Shown: positions 1 to 9,036 of the stretch, in pieces
Numbering within the stretch: the stretch's first letter is position 1
Layout of the letters: every line of letters begins with the position of its first letter
NCBI GenBank assembly: GCA_023251895.1
Contig: JAHEXX010000003.1
Coordinates: 1-42,306, forward strand
DNA: 42,306 nucleotides
Direction of reading: 5' to 3'
Origin: a bacterium
GTDB taxonomy: Bacteria; Actinomycetota; UBA4738; HRBIN12
Made by a program: the position numbers and the translations under genes
The notes under the pieces: model-generated
What the model was told of the DNA's origin: nothing
Database searches by the model: none
The model's input: only the letters and a program-made list of their open reading frames with translations

Positions 1-23
1 GCGTGTTTGACGAGCCCAAGCAT

Positions 24-1100
24 CTAGGGCGGTAGCGGCTGGGTGGGCAGTGGGTGGGCCCCGTCGCGGTCGACGCGGGCCCGCGTCTCGACCACGTCGT
101 CGTCTGGGAGGTTGGGGATGGCTCCCTCGTTCCGGACGTTGACGATCTGGACGTCGCCGGTGCCTGCATGCAGCGAGGCGACGAGCGCCGCTGCCGCCTC
201 GCTGTAGAAAGCGCCGCCCCGCTCCTCCAAGAGCTTGGGCTTCGTGTCGAGCGCGGGGTCCTTGTACATCTCGAGCAGCTCGCGCTCGATGTCCATGACC
301 TCCTCGGCCCTGGTCCGGTGGGTCCGTTGGTGTTGCAGCACTTCGTCGGTCAGGTAGTAGTAGTGGAGGTAGTACGAGGGGATGGCCCCCAGCGCCCTGA
401 TCAGCTCGGCAGGCATGTCGGTCTCGTCCGCGACCAGACCAATGTCCCTCTCGAGGAGCTCGGGAAGCCGGTTCACGCCATCGATGTAGATCGCCCGCTC
501 CCACGAAAGGTGGTTGAGCCCTACGTGGTCCAGCTCGACACGGGCCGGCTCGACCCCGAAGTGAGCGGCCAGCTCGCGCTGGAACCCGATGCCCACGTTG
601 CACAGACCTATCGCGTGGTGACCGTCGTCCAGCAGCGCCTGTGTGACCAGCCCCGTCGGGTTGGTGAAGTCGACGAACCAAGCGCCGGGCGCGCCCCGGC
701 GAGCCGTCTCTTCGGCCAGTTCGAGGACCACGGGAACGGTGCGCAAGGCCTTCGCGAAGCCGCCGGGGCCGGTGGTCTCCTGCCCGATGCAGCCGAACTC
801 GAGGGGAATCGTCTCGTCCTGGAGCCGGGCGGCCTGGCCGCCCACCCGGAGCTGGACGATGACGAAGTCGGCGCCTTCCAGGGCTTCGTCCCGGTCCCCG
901 GTCAGGGCCAGTCGACCGCTCCAACCGGCCTTCGACAGCATCCGGCCGGCCAGCGCGCCCACGATGTCCAAGCGCTCGGGATCGATGTCCAACAGGGCAA
1001 GCTCATCGACGGGCAGCCGGTCCTCCCGGGTCGCGAACCCCTCGACGAGCTCGGGGGTGTAGGTGCTCCCCGCGCCCACCACGGCGACCTTCACACCCAT
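24..1100 (-). CDS. GH4 family 6-phospho-beta-glucosidase-like protein, cut short by an in-frame amber codon
   Basis: Glycoside hydrolase family 4 enzymes use NAD+ and a divalent metal to cleave phosphorylated disaccharides in the cytoplasm. Visible are the N-terminal dinucleotide loop VAVVGAGSTYTPELVEG, the substrate loop DFTNPTG, the metal-site motif GLCNVGIG and the second metal motif HVGLNHLSW, typical of the 6-phospho-beta-glucosidase branch. ATG at 1100 is chosen because the NAD fold begins there; a TACGAT -10 box lies 9 nt upstream, so the mRNA is probably leaderless. The product is 358 aa, short for a family of about 420-450 aa. It ends PLPP then TAG (24-26), and the same frame continues MLGLVKHA to the window edge, which resembles the normal continuation of the family. 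The gene is therefore either recently broken by a nonsense change, read through, or miscalled at one base. Neighbours suggest an amino-sugar or chitobiose-type substrate. Confidence 0.85.
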   Translation of the reverse strand: MGVKVAVVGAGSTYTPELVEGFATREDRLPVDELALLDIDPERLDIVGALAGRMLSKAGWSGRLALTGDRDEALEGADFVIVQLRVGGQAARLQDETIPLEFGCIGQETTGPGGFAKALRTVPVVLELAEETARRGAPGAWFVDFTNPTGLVTQALLDDGHHAIGLCNVGIGFQRELAAHFGVEPARVELDHVGLNHLSWERAIYIDGVNRLPELLERDIGLVADETDMPAELIRALGAIPSYYLHYYYLTDEVLQHQRTHRTRAEEVMDIERELLEMYKDPALDTKPKLLEERGGAFYSEAAAALVASLHAGTGDVQIVNVRNEGAIPNLPDDDVVETRARVDRDGAHPLPTQPLPP

Positions 1101-1126
1101 CGCCTCGGCATCGTACACTGCGCTCG
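1101..1126. promoter_or_regulatory. Divergent promoter with two -10 boxes sharing one TA step
   Basis: Only 26 bp separate the start codons of the GH4 gene and the SIS gene. On the plus strand TACACT (1114-1119) lies 7 nt before the ATG at 1127, with TTCACA (1090-1095) as a -35 candidate at an 18-nt spacing. On the minus strand TACGAT (1115 down to 1110) lies 9 nt before the ATG at 1100. The two -10 boxes overlap on the symmetric TA at 1114-1115. Neither gene shows a convincing Shine-Dalgarno sequence, so both transcripts are probably leaderless. Polymerase binding in one direction should exclude the other. Boxes are seen; function is inferred. Confidence 0.5.
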
Positions 1127-2203
1127 ATGAAATCGTTAGGAAAGTTTCCTGACCCATTCCTGGCTGAGATCTGCGGTCAACCCGATGCGCTCCGCCGCAG
1201 CGCCGCCGCCCTCGTCGATCAGCGCGACGCGCTGGCCCGGTTGCAGCGGGCCAAGGACTCGGCCCGGACCATCGCGTTCACCGGCATGGGGAGCTCGTAC
1301 GACGCGTGCTATCCGGCCGTCAACGACCTGGCCGCTCGCGCGCTTTCCGCCATCCTGGTCGACAGTGCGGAGCTCCTGCACTTCCGCCGTCCCATGCTCG
1401 GTCCACACACGCTGCTCGTGGTCGTCAGCCAGTCCGGGCAGAGCGCAGAGGTGGTGAAGCTGGTCGAACAGCTCGCCAATCAACGGTACCGGCCGTTCGT
1501 GGTATCGGTCAGCAACGGCACCGACAACGCTCTGGCGGAACGAGCCGACCTGGCCCTCGACACATGGGCGGGTTCGGAGAGCGGGCCGTCCACCATGACA
1601 TTCGCCGCCGCCCTGGTCACCCTGACGGCGGTGTCGCACGTGCTGGCCGGCGGCGACCTCGACACGGCGGTGGATCGGACCCGCACGGCCGCCGAGGGCG
1701 CGGCCCAGTCGATCGAGCGGCTGGTGGACACACCCGAGGAATTCGCCGCGCAGCTTGGCGAATGGCTTGGGGACCGCCGCGTGATGGTGCTGCTGGGGCG
1801 GGGTCCAGCTCGAGCTGCCGCGGAGATGGGCGCCCTCCTCATCAAGGAGGCCACCGGCCTGCCGGCCGAGTCCCTAGAGGCGGCGATGTTCCGCCATGGC
1901 CCGCTGGAGATGGCCGGGCCCGACATGGCCGCCTTCGTGTTCGCCACCGAGCCGGAGACCCGAAGGCTGGACATCGGTCTCGCCGCCGACCTCATCGACA
2001 CCGGAGCGGCGGTGCTCGTCGTGACGCCGGACGGTGAGGCCCCGGCGGGCGCATTGGCGGTCGCCACCGGCTACCTGGACCGCGCGCTGACCGCGGCCGC
2101 GTCGGTGGTCCCGGCGCAGCTCCTGGCCTGGCGCGTCGCGGTGCTCCGTGGCAAGCACCCCGGCGAATACACACGGGCGACGAAGGTAACTACCCGTGAG
2201 TGA
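1127..2203 (+). CDS. SIS-domain sugar-phosphate isomerase/deaminase-like protein (GlmS C-terminal type)
   Basis: Double SIS-domain protein of 358 aa, like the isomerase half of GlmS and the AgaS/FrlB group, which act on phosphorylated amino sugars or fructosamines. The first SIS domain carries GMGSSYDA (around residue 53) and SQSGQSAE (around 100). The second carries LGRGPARAAAEMGALLIKE and the characteristic FRHGPLEM (around 250). No glutaminase domain is present. It begins a same-strand series with the deacetylase, sugar kinase and ABC ATPase, overlapping the next start by 8 bp. In this setting a glucosamine-6-phosphate deaminase/isomerase role is plausible but not proven. Start at 1127 is supported by the leaderless promoter, not by a ribosome site. 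Confidence 0.87.
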   Translation: MKSLGKFPDPFLAEICGQPDALRRSAAALVDQRDALARLQRAKDSARTIAFTGMGSSYDACYPAVNDLAARALSAILVDSAELLHFRRPMLGPHTLLVVVSQSGQSAEVVKLVEQLANQRYRPFVVSVSNGTDNALAERADLALDTWAGSESGPSTMTFAAALVTLTAVSHVLAGGDLDTAVDRTRTAAEGAAQSIERLVDTPEEFAAQLGEWLGDRRVMVLLGRGPARAAAEMGALLIKEATGLPAESLEAAMFRHGPLEMAGPDMAAFVFATEPETRRLDIGLAADLIDTGAAVLVVTPDGEAPAGALAVATGYLDRALTAAASVVPAQLLAWRVAVLRGKHPGEYTRATKVTTRE

Positions 2204-2825
2204 GGCCGACGCTCTCCGGGTCGCTCTGACCTTCGACGCGGAGCACCCCGACCGACCCAAGGGTCCCTCCGGCAACGCCGAGGCGATCCTGGACACGCTC
2301 CGAGACGCGAGGATCCGGGCCACCTTCTTCATCCAGAGCCGGTGGGCCACATCCCATCCCACCACTACCGAGCGCATCGCGAACGAAGGCCATCTGGTCG
2401 GACACCATTCCAAGTTCCACGCCCCGATGTCGCTTCTCTCCGACGACGGCCTTCGGACCGATGTGCGAGAGGCCGAGGAGGAGATCGAACGGATCGCCGG
2501 CGCGAGCCCACGGCCGTGGTTCCGGTGCCCCTTCGGCGACGGGCGGGACGACCCGCGCGTGCTCGCCGCACTGAACGACCTCGGGTACCGCAACATCCAC
2601 TGGGACGTCGAGGCCGAGGACTGGGAAGACTGGCAGACCGGCCCGGGGGTCCGAGACAGGATCGTCGACGGCGTCCGGGCCCGCGGGTTCCGAGACGTCG
2701 TCGTGCTGCTCCACACATGGCCAGCTCCCACGGCGGAGGCACTGCCCGGCATCCTGGGGGCGCTGGACGCGGAGGGCGTGCGCTTCGTGACGCTCGACCA
2801 GCTCGAGGAGGCGCAGGTACCGTGA
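2196..2825 (+). CDS. NodB-type polysaccharide deacetylase without a signal peptide
   Basis: Carbohydrate esterase family 4 fold, 209 aa. Motif 1 is TFDAEHPD, where the catalytic-base Asp is kept but the usual second Asp is Ala; motif 2 is HHSKFH (H-S-x-x-H metal ligands); motif 3 is RCPFGDG; a DVEAEDW motif and the LLHTW motif follow. There is no signal peptide or membrane segment, so it should work in the cytoplasm on small imported N-acetylated sugars rather than on cell wall. GTG at 2196 overlaps the SIS gene by 8 bp and has AAGG upstream at 2184-2187. The gene also overlaps the kinase gene by 4 bp (GTGA), so the three are probably translationally coupled. The metal site is unusual enough that activity needs testing. 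Confidence 0.87.
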   Translation: MSEADALRVALTFDAEHPDRPKGPSGNAEAILDTLRDARIRATFFIQSRWATSHPTTTERIANEGHLVGHHSKFHAPMSLLSDDGLRTDVREAEEEIERIAGASPRPWFRCPFGDGRDDPRVLAALNDLGYRNIHWDVEAEDWEDWQTGPGVRDRIVDGVRARGFRDVVVLLHTWPAPTAEALPGILGALDAEGVRFVTLDQLEEAQVP

Positions 2826-3841
2826 GCCGACCGGCGATCCTCGCCGTCGACGGCGGCGGGAGCAAGATCGACGCCGCCCTCGTAGCGCGGACCGGACGGC
2901 TGATCGGCGCCGCCCGCTCGTACGCCTACACGTACGACGGCACGGACGCGGTCAGCCGACTCGAGGGGATCAGGGAGGCCATCAAGGCAGCCTGCGCCGA
3001 CGCGCGCCTGAGCCCGGACGAGCGGCCCATCGCCGAGGTCGGGGTGTTCTGCCTGGCCGGGGCCGATCTCCCCCAGGACGACCGTCGCATCGCCCGGGCC
3101 CTGAAGAAGCACGGCTGGGCCGACACCGACATCGTTCGCAACGACACCTTCGCCGTCCTCCGGGCCGGTACCGAGCGGGAATGGGGCGTGGCCGTGGTGT
3201 GCGGCCACGGGACCAACTGCTCGGGGGTGGCCCCCGACGGGCGCATGTGCCGGTTCCCCGCCGTGGGCGTGATCTCCGGCGACTGGGGCGGCGGCTCGGA
3301 CGTCGGCGAGGCCGCGCTGTGGTACGCGCTCCGGGCGCGGGACGGGCGCGGGGAGAAGACGACCCTTGCCTCGCTGGTGCCGGCACACTTCGGGATGAAG
3401 CGCCCCCGGCAGGTCATGGAGGCGATGTACTTCGGCCGCTTGGATGAGGATCGGGTCGAGGAGCTCGCGCCGCTCGTCTTCCGGGCGGCGGCCGAGGGGG
3501 ACCGGGTCGCCCAGAGCATCGTGGACCGCCAGGCCGACGAGGTCGTGGCTATGGCCGGCACGGCCGTCCGCAAGCTGCGGCTGACCAAGCTGGACGTCGA
3601 GGTCGTATTGGGGGGCGGCATCTTCCGTAACCGGTACGAGAACTTCTTCGACCGGATCCGGGAGGAGCTGTGGAAGGTCGCGCCACGGGCCCAGGTTCAC
3701 GTGCTGACCGCGCCGCCGATCGTGGGGGCGGCCCTGCTGGGTCTGGATCGCCTGGGGTGCGGCCCGGACACGGCCCGCCGCGTCCGGGCCGCCTTGACGC
3801 ACGACCGCCTGCGCTCCGAGACTGCTCTTGGGAAGGAGTGA
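2822..3841 (+). CDS. BadF/BadG-type ATPase, probable N-acetylglucosamine kinase
   Basis: Predicted 339-aa kinase of the ASKHA fold, related to eukaryotic-type GlcNAc kinase and the BadF/BcrA ATPase family. The N-terminal phosphate loop is [13 protein letters not shown], the second phosphate motif is CGHGTNCSG, followed by [14 protein letters not shown], and an adenosine motif with LGGGIFRN appears near residue 265. The GTG at 2822 overlaps the deacetylase stop by 4 bp and fixes the start, since an open frame extends further upstream only as a shadow. It would phosphorylate GlcNAc or glucosamine after import. Exact sugar is inferred from the neighbouring SIS and deacetylase genes. Confidence 0.88.
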   Translation: MSRPAILAVDGGGSKIDAALVARTGRLIGAARSYAYTYDGTDAVSRLEGIREAIKAACADARLSPDERPIAEVGVFCLAGADLPQDDRRIARALKKHGWADTDIVRNDTFAVLRAGTEREWGVAVVCGHGTNCSGVAPDGRMCRFPAVGVISGDWGGGSDVGEAALWYALRARDGRGEKTTLASLVPAHFGMKRPRQVMEAMYFGRLDEDRVEELAPLVFRAAAEGDRVAQSIVDRQADEVVAMAGTAVRKLRLTKLDVEVVLGGGIFRNRYENFFDRIREELWKVAPRAQVHVLTAPPIVGAALLGLDRLGCGPDTARRVRAALTHDRLRSETALGKE

Positions 3842-3843
3842 GC

Positions 3844-5043
<1,200 letters not shown>

Positions 5044-5046
5044 GGC

Positions 5047-6180
5047 TCAGGCGGAGCGATCCGCGCCGGACTCGTAGCGGGGAAGCCAGCACTCCACCGA
5101 CGTCCCGGCGCCGGGGCGGGTATCGACACGACCCCACCCCCCGGCCAGTTGGGCTCGCTCCAGCAACGAGGACAGCCCAAGGTGACCCGGGGCCGGACGG
5201 TGCAGGAGGGTTACATCGAACCCCTTCCCGTCGTCCGTGACCCGGATCAAGACCCCGTCGTCGACCGACTCCAGCAGCACGCCGACCCGCCTCGCCTCGG
5301 CATGCTTGCGGATGTTCGCCAGCGCCTCCTGTGCGATGCGGAACAGCGTGGCCTGCATTTCCGCCGGCGGCTCGGATTCCAGCCGATCGTCCAACTCGCA
5401 AAGCAGCCCCTTCATCGCTTCGGAGTACTTGAGGTATTGGCGCAGCGCGGCCGAGAGCCCCTCGTGGTCCAACGCGGGCGGCCGCAGCTCGAAGAGCAGG
5501 TTCCGGAGGCGCTCGATGGCGTCGGTGACCACCATGTGGACGTCCTCGATCGCGCGGCCGACCTCCGTGCCGGCGGACTCGTCGGCCAGGAGCCGCAGGC
5601 GCATGTCGGCCGCGCTCATGGCCTGGATGGGGTCGTCGTGGATATCCTCGGCGATGCGACGCCGCTCCTCCTCCCGGGCCTCCTCCAGTCGGAACAGCAG
5701 CTGCCGCCGCTCCTCCATCGTTCGGCGCAATGCATCGAGGCTCCGGCGGAGCTTCTCTTCCGCCTCCTTCTGCTCGCTGACGTCGAGCATGATCCCTCGC
5801 CAGAAAAGCGGCTCCCCCGCCTCGTCCCGAACGATGACCGCCTCGTCCCGGAGCCACACCCACCGGCCGTCCCGGGCCCGCAGCCGGTACTCCGCGCGGA
5901 ACCGCTCCCCGGTGACGCTGACCTTCCGGTCCTCCTCCGCGACCCGATCGACATCGTCGGGATGCATGATCGAGAACCAGAGGTCCGGGCGGGCCGTCCA
6001 ATCCGCCGGGGAGTAGCCCAGGATGGCCTCGATCTGGGGACTCGTGTACAGGTTGGTGCTGAGCTCGTCGGGGGCATCCACGTAGACCGCGGCCGGGATG
6101 CCTTCGACCAGGTGCCGGTAGGTCTCCTCGGCCTCGACCAGCCCGCGGATGAACTCCGAGGAGAGTGGGATCTGTCTCAT
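5047..6180 (-). CDS. PAS-domain sensor histidine kinase (HisKA_3, NarL type)
   Basis: Soluble 377-aa sensor kinase with no membrane segment. A PAS domain with PAC extension covers about residues 20-145, then a coiled stretch rich in Glu/Arg leads to the HisKA_3 box RRRIAEDIHDDPIQA (phospho-His near residue 186) and a GHKL ATPase domain with EALANIRKHA and the DDGKGFD and GLSSLLERA motifs. This architecture normally pairs with a NarL/LuxR-type response regulator, but none is encoded in the window, so it is an orphan. ATG at 6180 overlaps the stop of the adenosine-specific-kinase-like gene as ATGA, so the two should be co-translated. Only 3 bp separate its stop from the convergent ABC gene. Confidence 0.9.
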   Translation of the reverse strand: MRQIPLSSEFIRGLVEAEETYRHLVEGIPAAVYVDAPDELSTNLYTSPQIEAILGYSPADWTARPDLWFSIMHPDDVDRVAEEDRKVSVTGERFRAEYRLRARDGRWVWLRDEAVIVRDEAGEPLFWRGIMLDVSEQKEAEEKLRRSLDALRRTMEERRQLLFRLEEAREEERRRIAEDIHDDPIQAMSAADMRLRLLADESAGTEVGRAIEDVHMVVTDAIERLRNLLFELRPPALDHEGLSAALRQYLKYSEAMKGLLCELDDRLESEPPAEMQATLFRIAQEALANIRKHAEARRVGVLLESVDDGVLIRVTDDGKGFDVTLLHRPAPGHLGLSSLLERAQLAGGWGRVDTRPGAGTSVECWLPRYESGADRSA

Positions 6181-6659
6181 AGCTTGTAGCCGAACCTCCG
6201 CAACAGCTCCTTGCGCTCCGTGATCTCGGCGTCGCCCTCCACGCCGAGCGGCGACCCGCCGTCGACGACCCCCAGGATGGCCCTGCCTCGTTCGGTCTGC
6301 CCCACCACCACCTCCACCGGGTTGGCGGTGGCGCAGAAGATACGGCACACCTCGGGCACCATCTTCACGGCGTTCAGCACATTGACCGGGAACCCATCCC
6401 GCAGGAACACGATGAACGAGTGCCCAGCCCCGATGGCCTGGGCGTTGCGGATCGCGAGCTCCTCCAGATCCTCGTCGTTCCCGCTGTAGCGGACCAGGCG
6501 GGGACCCGAGGACTCGCAGAAAGCGAGCCCGAACTTGAGGCCCGGAACCCCCTGAACCAGCGTCTCGTGGAGGTCCTCCACGGTCTTGATGAAGTGAGAC
6601 TGCCCGAGGATCAGGTTCAACTCCTCGGGGTTCTCGATCGGAACGGTCATGAGTTCCAT
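6177..6659 (-). CDS. Adenosine-specific kinase family protein (PF04008)
   Basis: Member (160 aa) of the small conserved family called adenosine-specific kinase, best known from archaea and thermophiles. The match runs end to end: EELNLILGQSHFIKTVEDL near the N-terminus, GLAFCESSG, a central GAGHSFIVFLRD, VPEVCRIFCATANPVEVV and a C-terminal ERKELLRRFGYKL. Structures of this family suggest binding of adenine nucleotides, but the cellular role is poorly established. ATG at 6659 has a GAGGGGGG site upstream and lies 12 bp after the M20 peptidase stop. The stop overlaps the start of a histidine kinase by 4 bp, which is unexpected and may link the protein to signalling. Confidence 0.93.
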   Translation of the reverse strand: MELMTVPIENPEELNLILGQSHFIKTVEDLHETLVQGVPGLKFGLAFCESSGPRLVRYSGNDEDLEELAIRNAQAIGAGHSFIVFLRDGFPVNVLNAVKMVPEVCRIFCATANPVEVVVGQTERGRAILGVVDGGSPLGVEGDAEITERKELLRRFGYKL

Positions 6660-6671
6660 GTGGCGCCCCCC

Positions 6672-7844
6672 TCAGAACTCGGACGGCAGGCGCGAGATCA
6701 CCCCGGCCAGCAAGGTGATACGCGGAACGACACTGGTCAGGTCGATCCACTCGGCCGGGGCGTGATCGTCTCCCCCGATGGGCCCCAGGCCGTCGATCGT
6801 GGGAACGCCGGCCGCGGACGTCGTATTCGCGTCTGAGGCACCGCCCGTCGCGGCATCCCGCAGCTCGAACCCCAGCTCGTGCGCGATCGCGACGGCCAGG
6901 GCGGCCAGCTTGGCCCCGCCCTCCCCCTTCTCCATGGGCCGGTGCCACTTGCCACCGGAGACCACGACCTCGACGTCGGGAACCGTGTGCTCGCCCGCGA
7001 TCCGCTCCACCTCGGCCTCGGCCGCAGCGAGCGTCTCTTCGTGCGGGGAGCGCAGGTCCACCTCGATCACACATCGGGCGGGAACGACGTTGGTCCGGGT
7101 CCCACCTTCGACCAGCCCAACGTTCACCGAGACGCCCGGCCACCGCTCGTTCAGGCGCTGCATCGCGATCGTCTTGTGGGCGGCCTCCAGGATCGCGTTC
7201 CGTCCCTTCTCCGGCTCCACGCCGGCGTGCGCGGCCCGGCCAACGATCTCGATCCGGTAGTCGGACACGCCTTTGCGAGCCGAGACGATGTCGCCGTTCG
7301 CCCGCGCGCCCTCCAGCACGAACGCGACGTCGGCCTCCTTCGCCTGCTCCAAGATGTGCTCCCGGGAGAACGGGGAGCCGATCTCCTCGTCGGGGTTGCA
7401 CACGTAGGTGATCCGCCCGAACCGCTCGAATCCGGCCTCCTGGAGCGCCTCCACCGCGACCAACCCGAGGAGCAAGCCGCCCTTCATGTCCGAGACTCCC
7501 GGCCCGTAGGCCCGGTCGCCCTCGATCCGGAACGGCCGCTCGGCAACCGTGCCCTCGTCGAACACCGTGTCCATGTGCCCGATGAGCAGGATCCGGGGAC
7601 CCCCCGAACCTTCCAGGCGCCCGATCAGGAGGTCCCCGAGCTGCGGTCCCCGCCCGGCCAGCACGTGGGCGATCCGTTCCACGCTCCAGCCGTTGGCCTC
7701 GAATCCCCGCTCGCACATGTCGGCGACGCGGTTCACGCCCTTCGGCGTGTACGACCCACAGTCGACGTTCACCATCTCCCGGAGGACGCCGACGTACTCG
7801 TCGTACCGGCGCGCGGCGGCGCCTCGGATGGTCTCGAGGTCCAC
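6672..7844 (-). CDS. M20 family metallopeptidase (CPG2/ArgE/DapE type)
   Basis: Zinc-dependent amidohydrolase/exopeptidase of 390 aa. Metal and catalytic motifs are visible: IGHMDTVFD (first metal His and catalytic Asp), GPGVSDMKGG (bridging Asp), NPDEEIGS (catalytic Glu and metal Glu) and GGDDHAPAEW near the C-terminus (last metal His). A dimerisation domain lies between about residues 180 and 295. The closest functional relatives are glutamate carboxypeptidases and acetylornithine deacetylase-like enzymes; the substrate cannot be named. The GTG at 7844 is chosen because the conserved N-terminus starts there and TACCGT lies 6 nt upstream, giving a likely leaderless mRNA. Upstream codons would run into the divergent dehydrogenase promoter. 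Confidence 0.9.
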   Translation of the reverse strand: MDLETIRGAAARRYDEYVGVLREMVNVDCGSYTPKGVNRVADMCERGFEANGWSVERIAHVLAGRGPQLGDLLIGRLEGSGGPRILLIGHMDTVFDEGTVAERPFRIEGDRAYGPGVSDMKGGLLLGLVAVEALQEAGFERFGRITYVCNPDEEIGSPFSREHILEQAKEADVAFVLEGARANGDIVSARKGVSDYRIEIVGRAAHAGVEPEKGRNAILEAAHKTIAMQRLNERWPGVSVNVGLVEGGTRTNVVPARCVIEVDLRSPHEETLAAAEAEVERIAGEHTVPDVEVVVSGGKWHRPMEKGEGGAKLAALAVAIAHELGFELRDAATGGASDANTTSAAGVPTIDGLGPIGGDDHAPAEWIDLTSVVPRITLLAGVISRLPSEF

Positions 7845-7890
7845 GCCCGGACGGTAGCATGGCCGCCACGCTGGGAACCAGGAGCGATGG
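7845..7890. promoter_or_regulatory. Second divergent promoter with -10 boxes sharing one TA step
   Basis: Between the M20 peptidase and the alcohol dehydrogenase, a plus-strand TAGCAT (7855-7860) and a minus-strand TACCGT (7856 down to 7851) share the TA at 7855-7856. The minus-strand box lies 6 nt before the GTG at 7844, so that transcript is probably leaderless. The plus-strand box gives a leader of roughly 24 nt that contains AGGAG (7880-7884), 6 nt before the ATG at 7891. No good -35 is seen for either direction. The layout matches that at 1110-1119. Confidence 0.5.
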
Positions 7891-9000
7891 ATGGGGCGCG
7901 AGGCGCGAGGTGCGATCGTCGATGTGGCGGGCGGCGGCATCACGGTGGAACCCATCCTGGTCGGCCCGCCGGGGCCTGGCGAGGTGCTCGTACGCCTCGT
8001 CGCGAGCGGCGTGTGTCACAGCGACGAGTGGGCCCGACACAACGGGAACTGGGGCTTGCCGTTCCCGCTCCTGCTCGGCCACGAAGGAGCCGGAGTCGTG
8101 GAGGAGATGGGCGAGGGAGTCGAGGATCTCAGCCCGGGCGACCGCGTCGTGATCGCCTGGGCCGTTCCCTGCGGGGGATGCCGAGCGTGCCGGCGCGGCG
8201 CCCCGCGGAAGTGCGCCCACCAGATCTCTGGGCAACGTCCCCTGCGGCGGGCCCGGGACGGCGCGCAACTCTCAGGCGTGCTCCAGTGCGGCACCCTTGC
8301 GACGCACACCGTGGTGCTGGCCAGCCAGGCCATCGCGATGCCCGACGAGATCCCGCTGGAACGAGCTTGCCAGCTGGGGTGCGGGGTCTCCACGGGCGTT
8401 GGGGCGGCGCTCCAGACGGCGAAGGTGTGGCCCGGGGCCCGGGTCGCGGTCATCGGCCTGGGCGGGGTCGGACTGTCGACGCTCCAGGGCGCGAGGATCG
8501 CCGGCGCGGAACAGCTGATCGCTGTTGACGTCGTGCCGGCCAAGCTGGAGTGGGCGAAGCGGATGGGGGCGACCGATACGGTGGATGCGTCGGCGAGCGA
8601 TCCGGTCGACTGCGTCCTCCGGCTCACGTCCGGCGACGGCGTCGACTTCGCCTTCGAGGCCACCGGCAACCCCAACTGCGTCCGCCAGGCCGTCGAGATG
8701 GCCGGGTTCGCCGGAACCGCCGTGGCGATCGGCGTGCCCCCTGTACCGAGCGAGGTCACGCTTCCTTGGGCCGGCCGGGACGGAGGTGCCTACTCGCGCA
8801 AGGTGAGCCTGCTCGTGACCGACGGAGGTGACCCCATCCCGTCGGAGGACTTCCCCGAGCTCGCCCGCCGCTACCGAGACGGGGAACTGGACCTCGACGG
8901 GATGGTCACCCGGGAGCTCGCGCTCGAGGACGTGGAGGACGCGTTCCGGGCGATGCTCGCAGGCGAGGTGATCCGCTCCGTCGTCCGCTTCGACTCCTGA
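7891..9000 (+). CDS. Zinc-dependent alcohol dehydrogenase (class III / NDMA or mycothiol type)
   Basis: Medium-chain dehydrogenase of 369 aa. Catalytic zinc ligands are the Cys of GVCHSDEW and the His of GHEGAGVV; the structural zinc is bound by four Cys in CGGCRACRRGAPRKC; the NAD fold has GLGGVGLSTLQGA near residue 190. This layout fits S-(hydroxymethyl)mycothiol dehydrogenase and NDMA-dependent alcohol dehydrogenases of actinobacteria, so formaldehyde or alcohol oxidation is likely, but the substrate is not determined. ATG at 7891 has AGGAG 6 nt upstream; another ATG at 7887 is in the wrong frame. Confidence 0.92.
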   Translation: MGREARGAIVDVAGGGITVEPILVGPPGPGEVLVRLVASGVCHSDEWARHNGNWGLPFPLLLGHEGAGVVEEMGEGVEDLSPGDRVVIAWAVPCGGCRACRRGAPRKCAHQISGQRPLRRARDGAQLSGVLQCGTLATHTVVLASQAIAMPDEIPLERACQLGCGVSTGVGAALQTAKVWPGARVAVIGLGGVGLSTLQGARIAGAEQLIAVDVVPAKLEWAKRMGATDTVDASASDPVDCVLRLTSGDGVDFAFEATGNPNCVRQAVEMAGFAGTAVAIGVPPVPSEVTLPWAGRDGGAYSRKVSLLVTDGGDPIPSEDFPELARRYRDGELDLDGMVTRELALEDVEDAFRAMLAGEVIRSVVRFDS

Positions 9001-9036
9001 GCTTGCACCGCCATCCGGGGTAGCATCCGCGTCGGC

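Noticed and set aside
5047-8268. A 1073-codon frame reading through the histidine kinase and upstream genes
   Set aside because: The PAS kinase starts at 6180 with an ATGA overlap; the upstream part is antisense or out of frame with the M20 and dehydrogenase genes.
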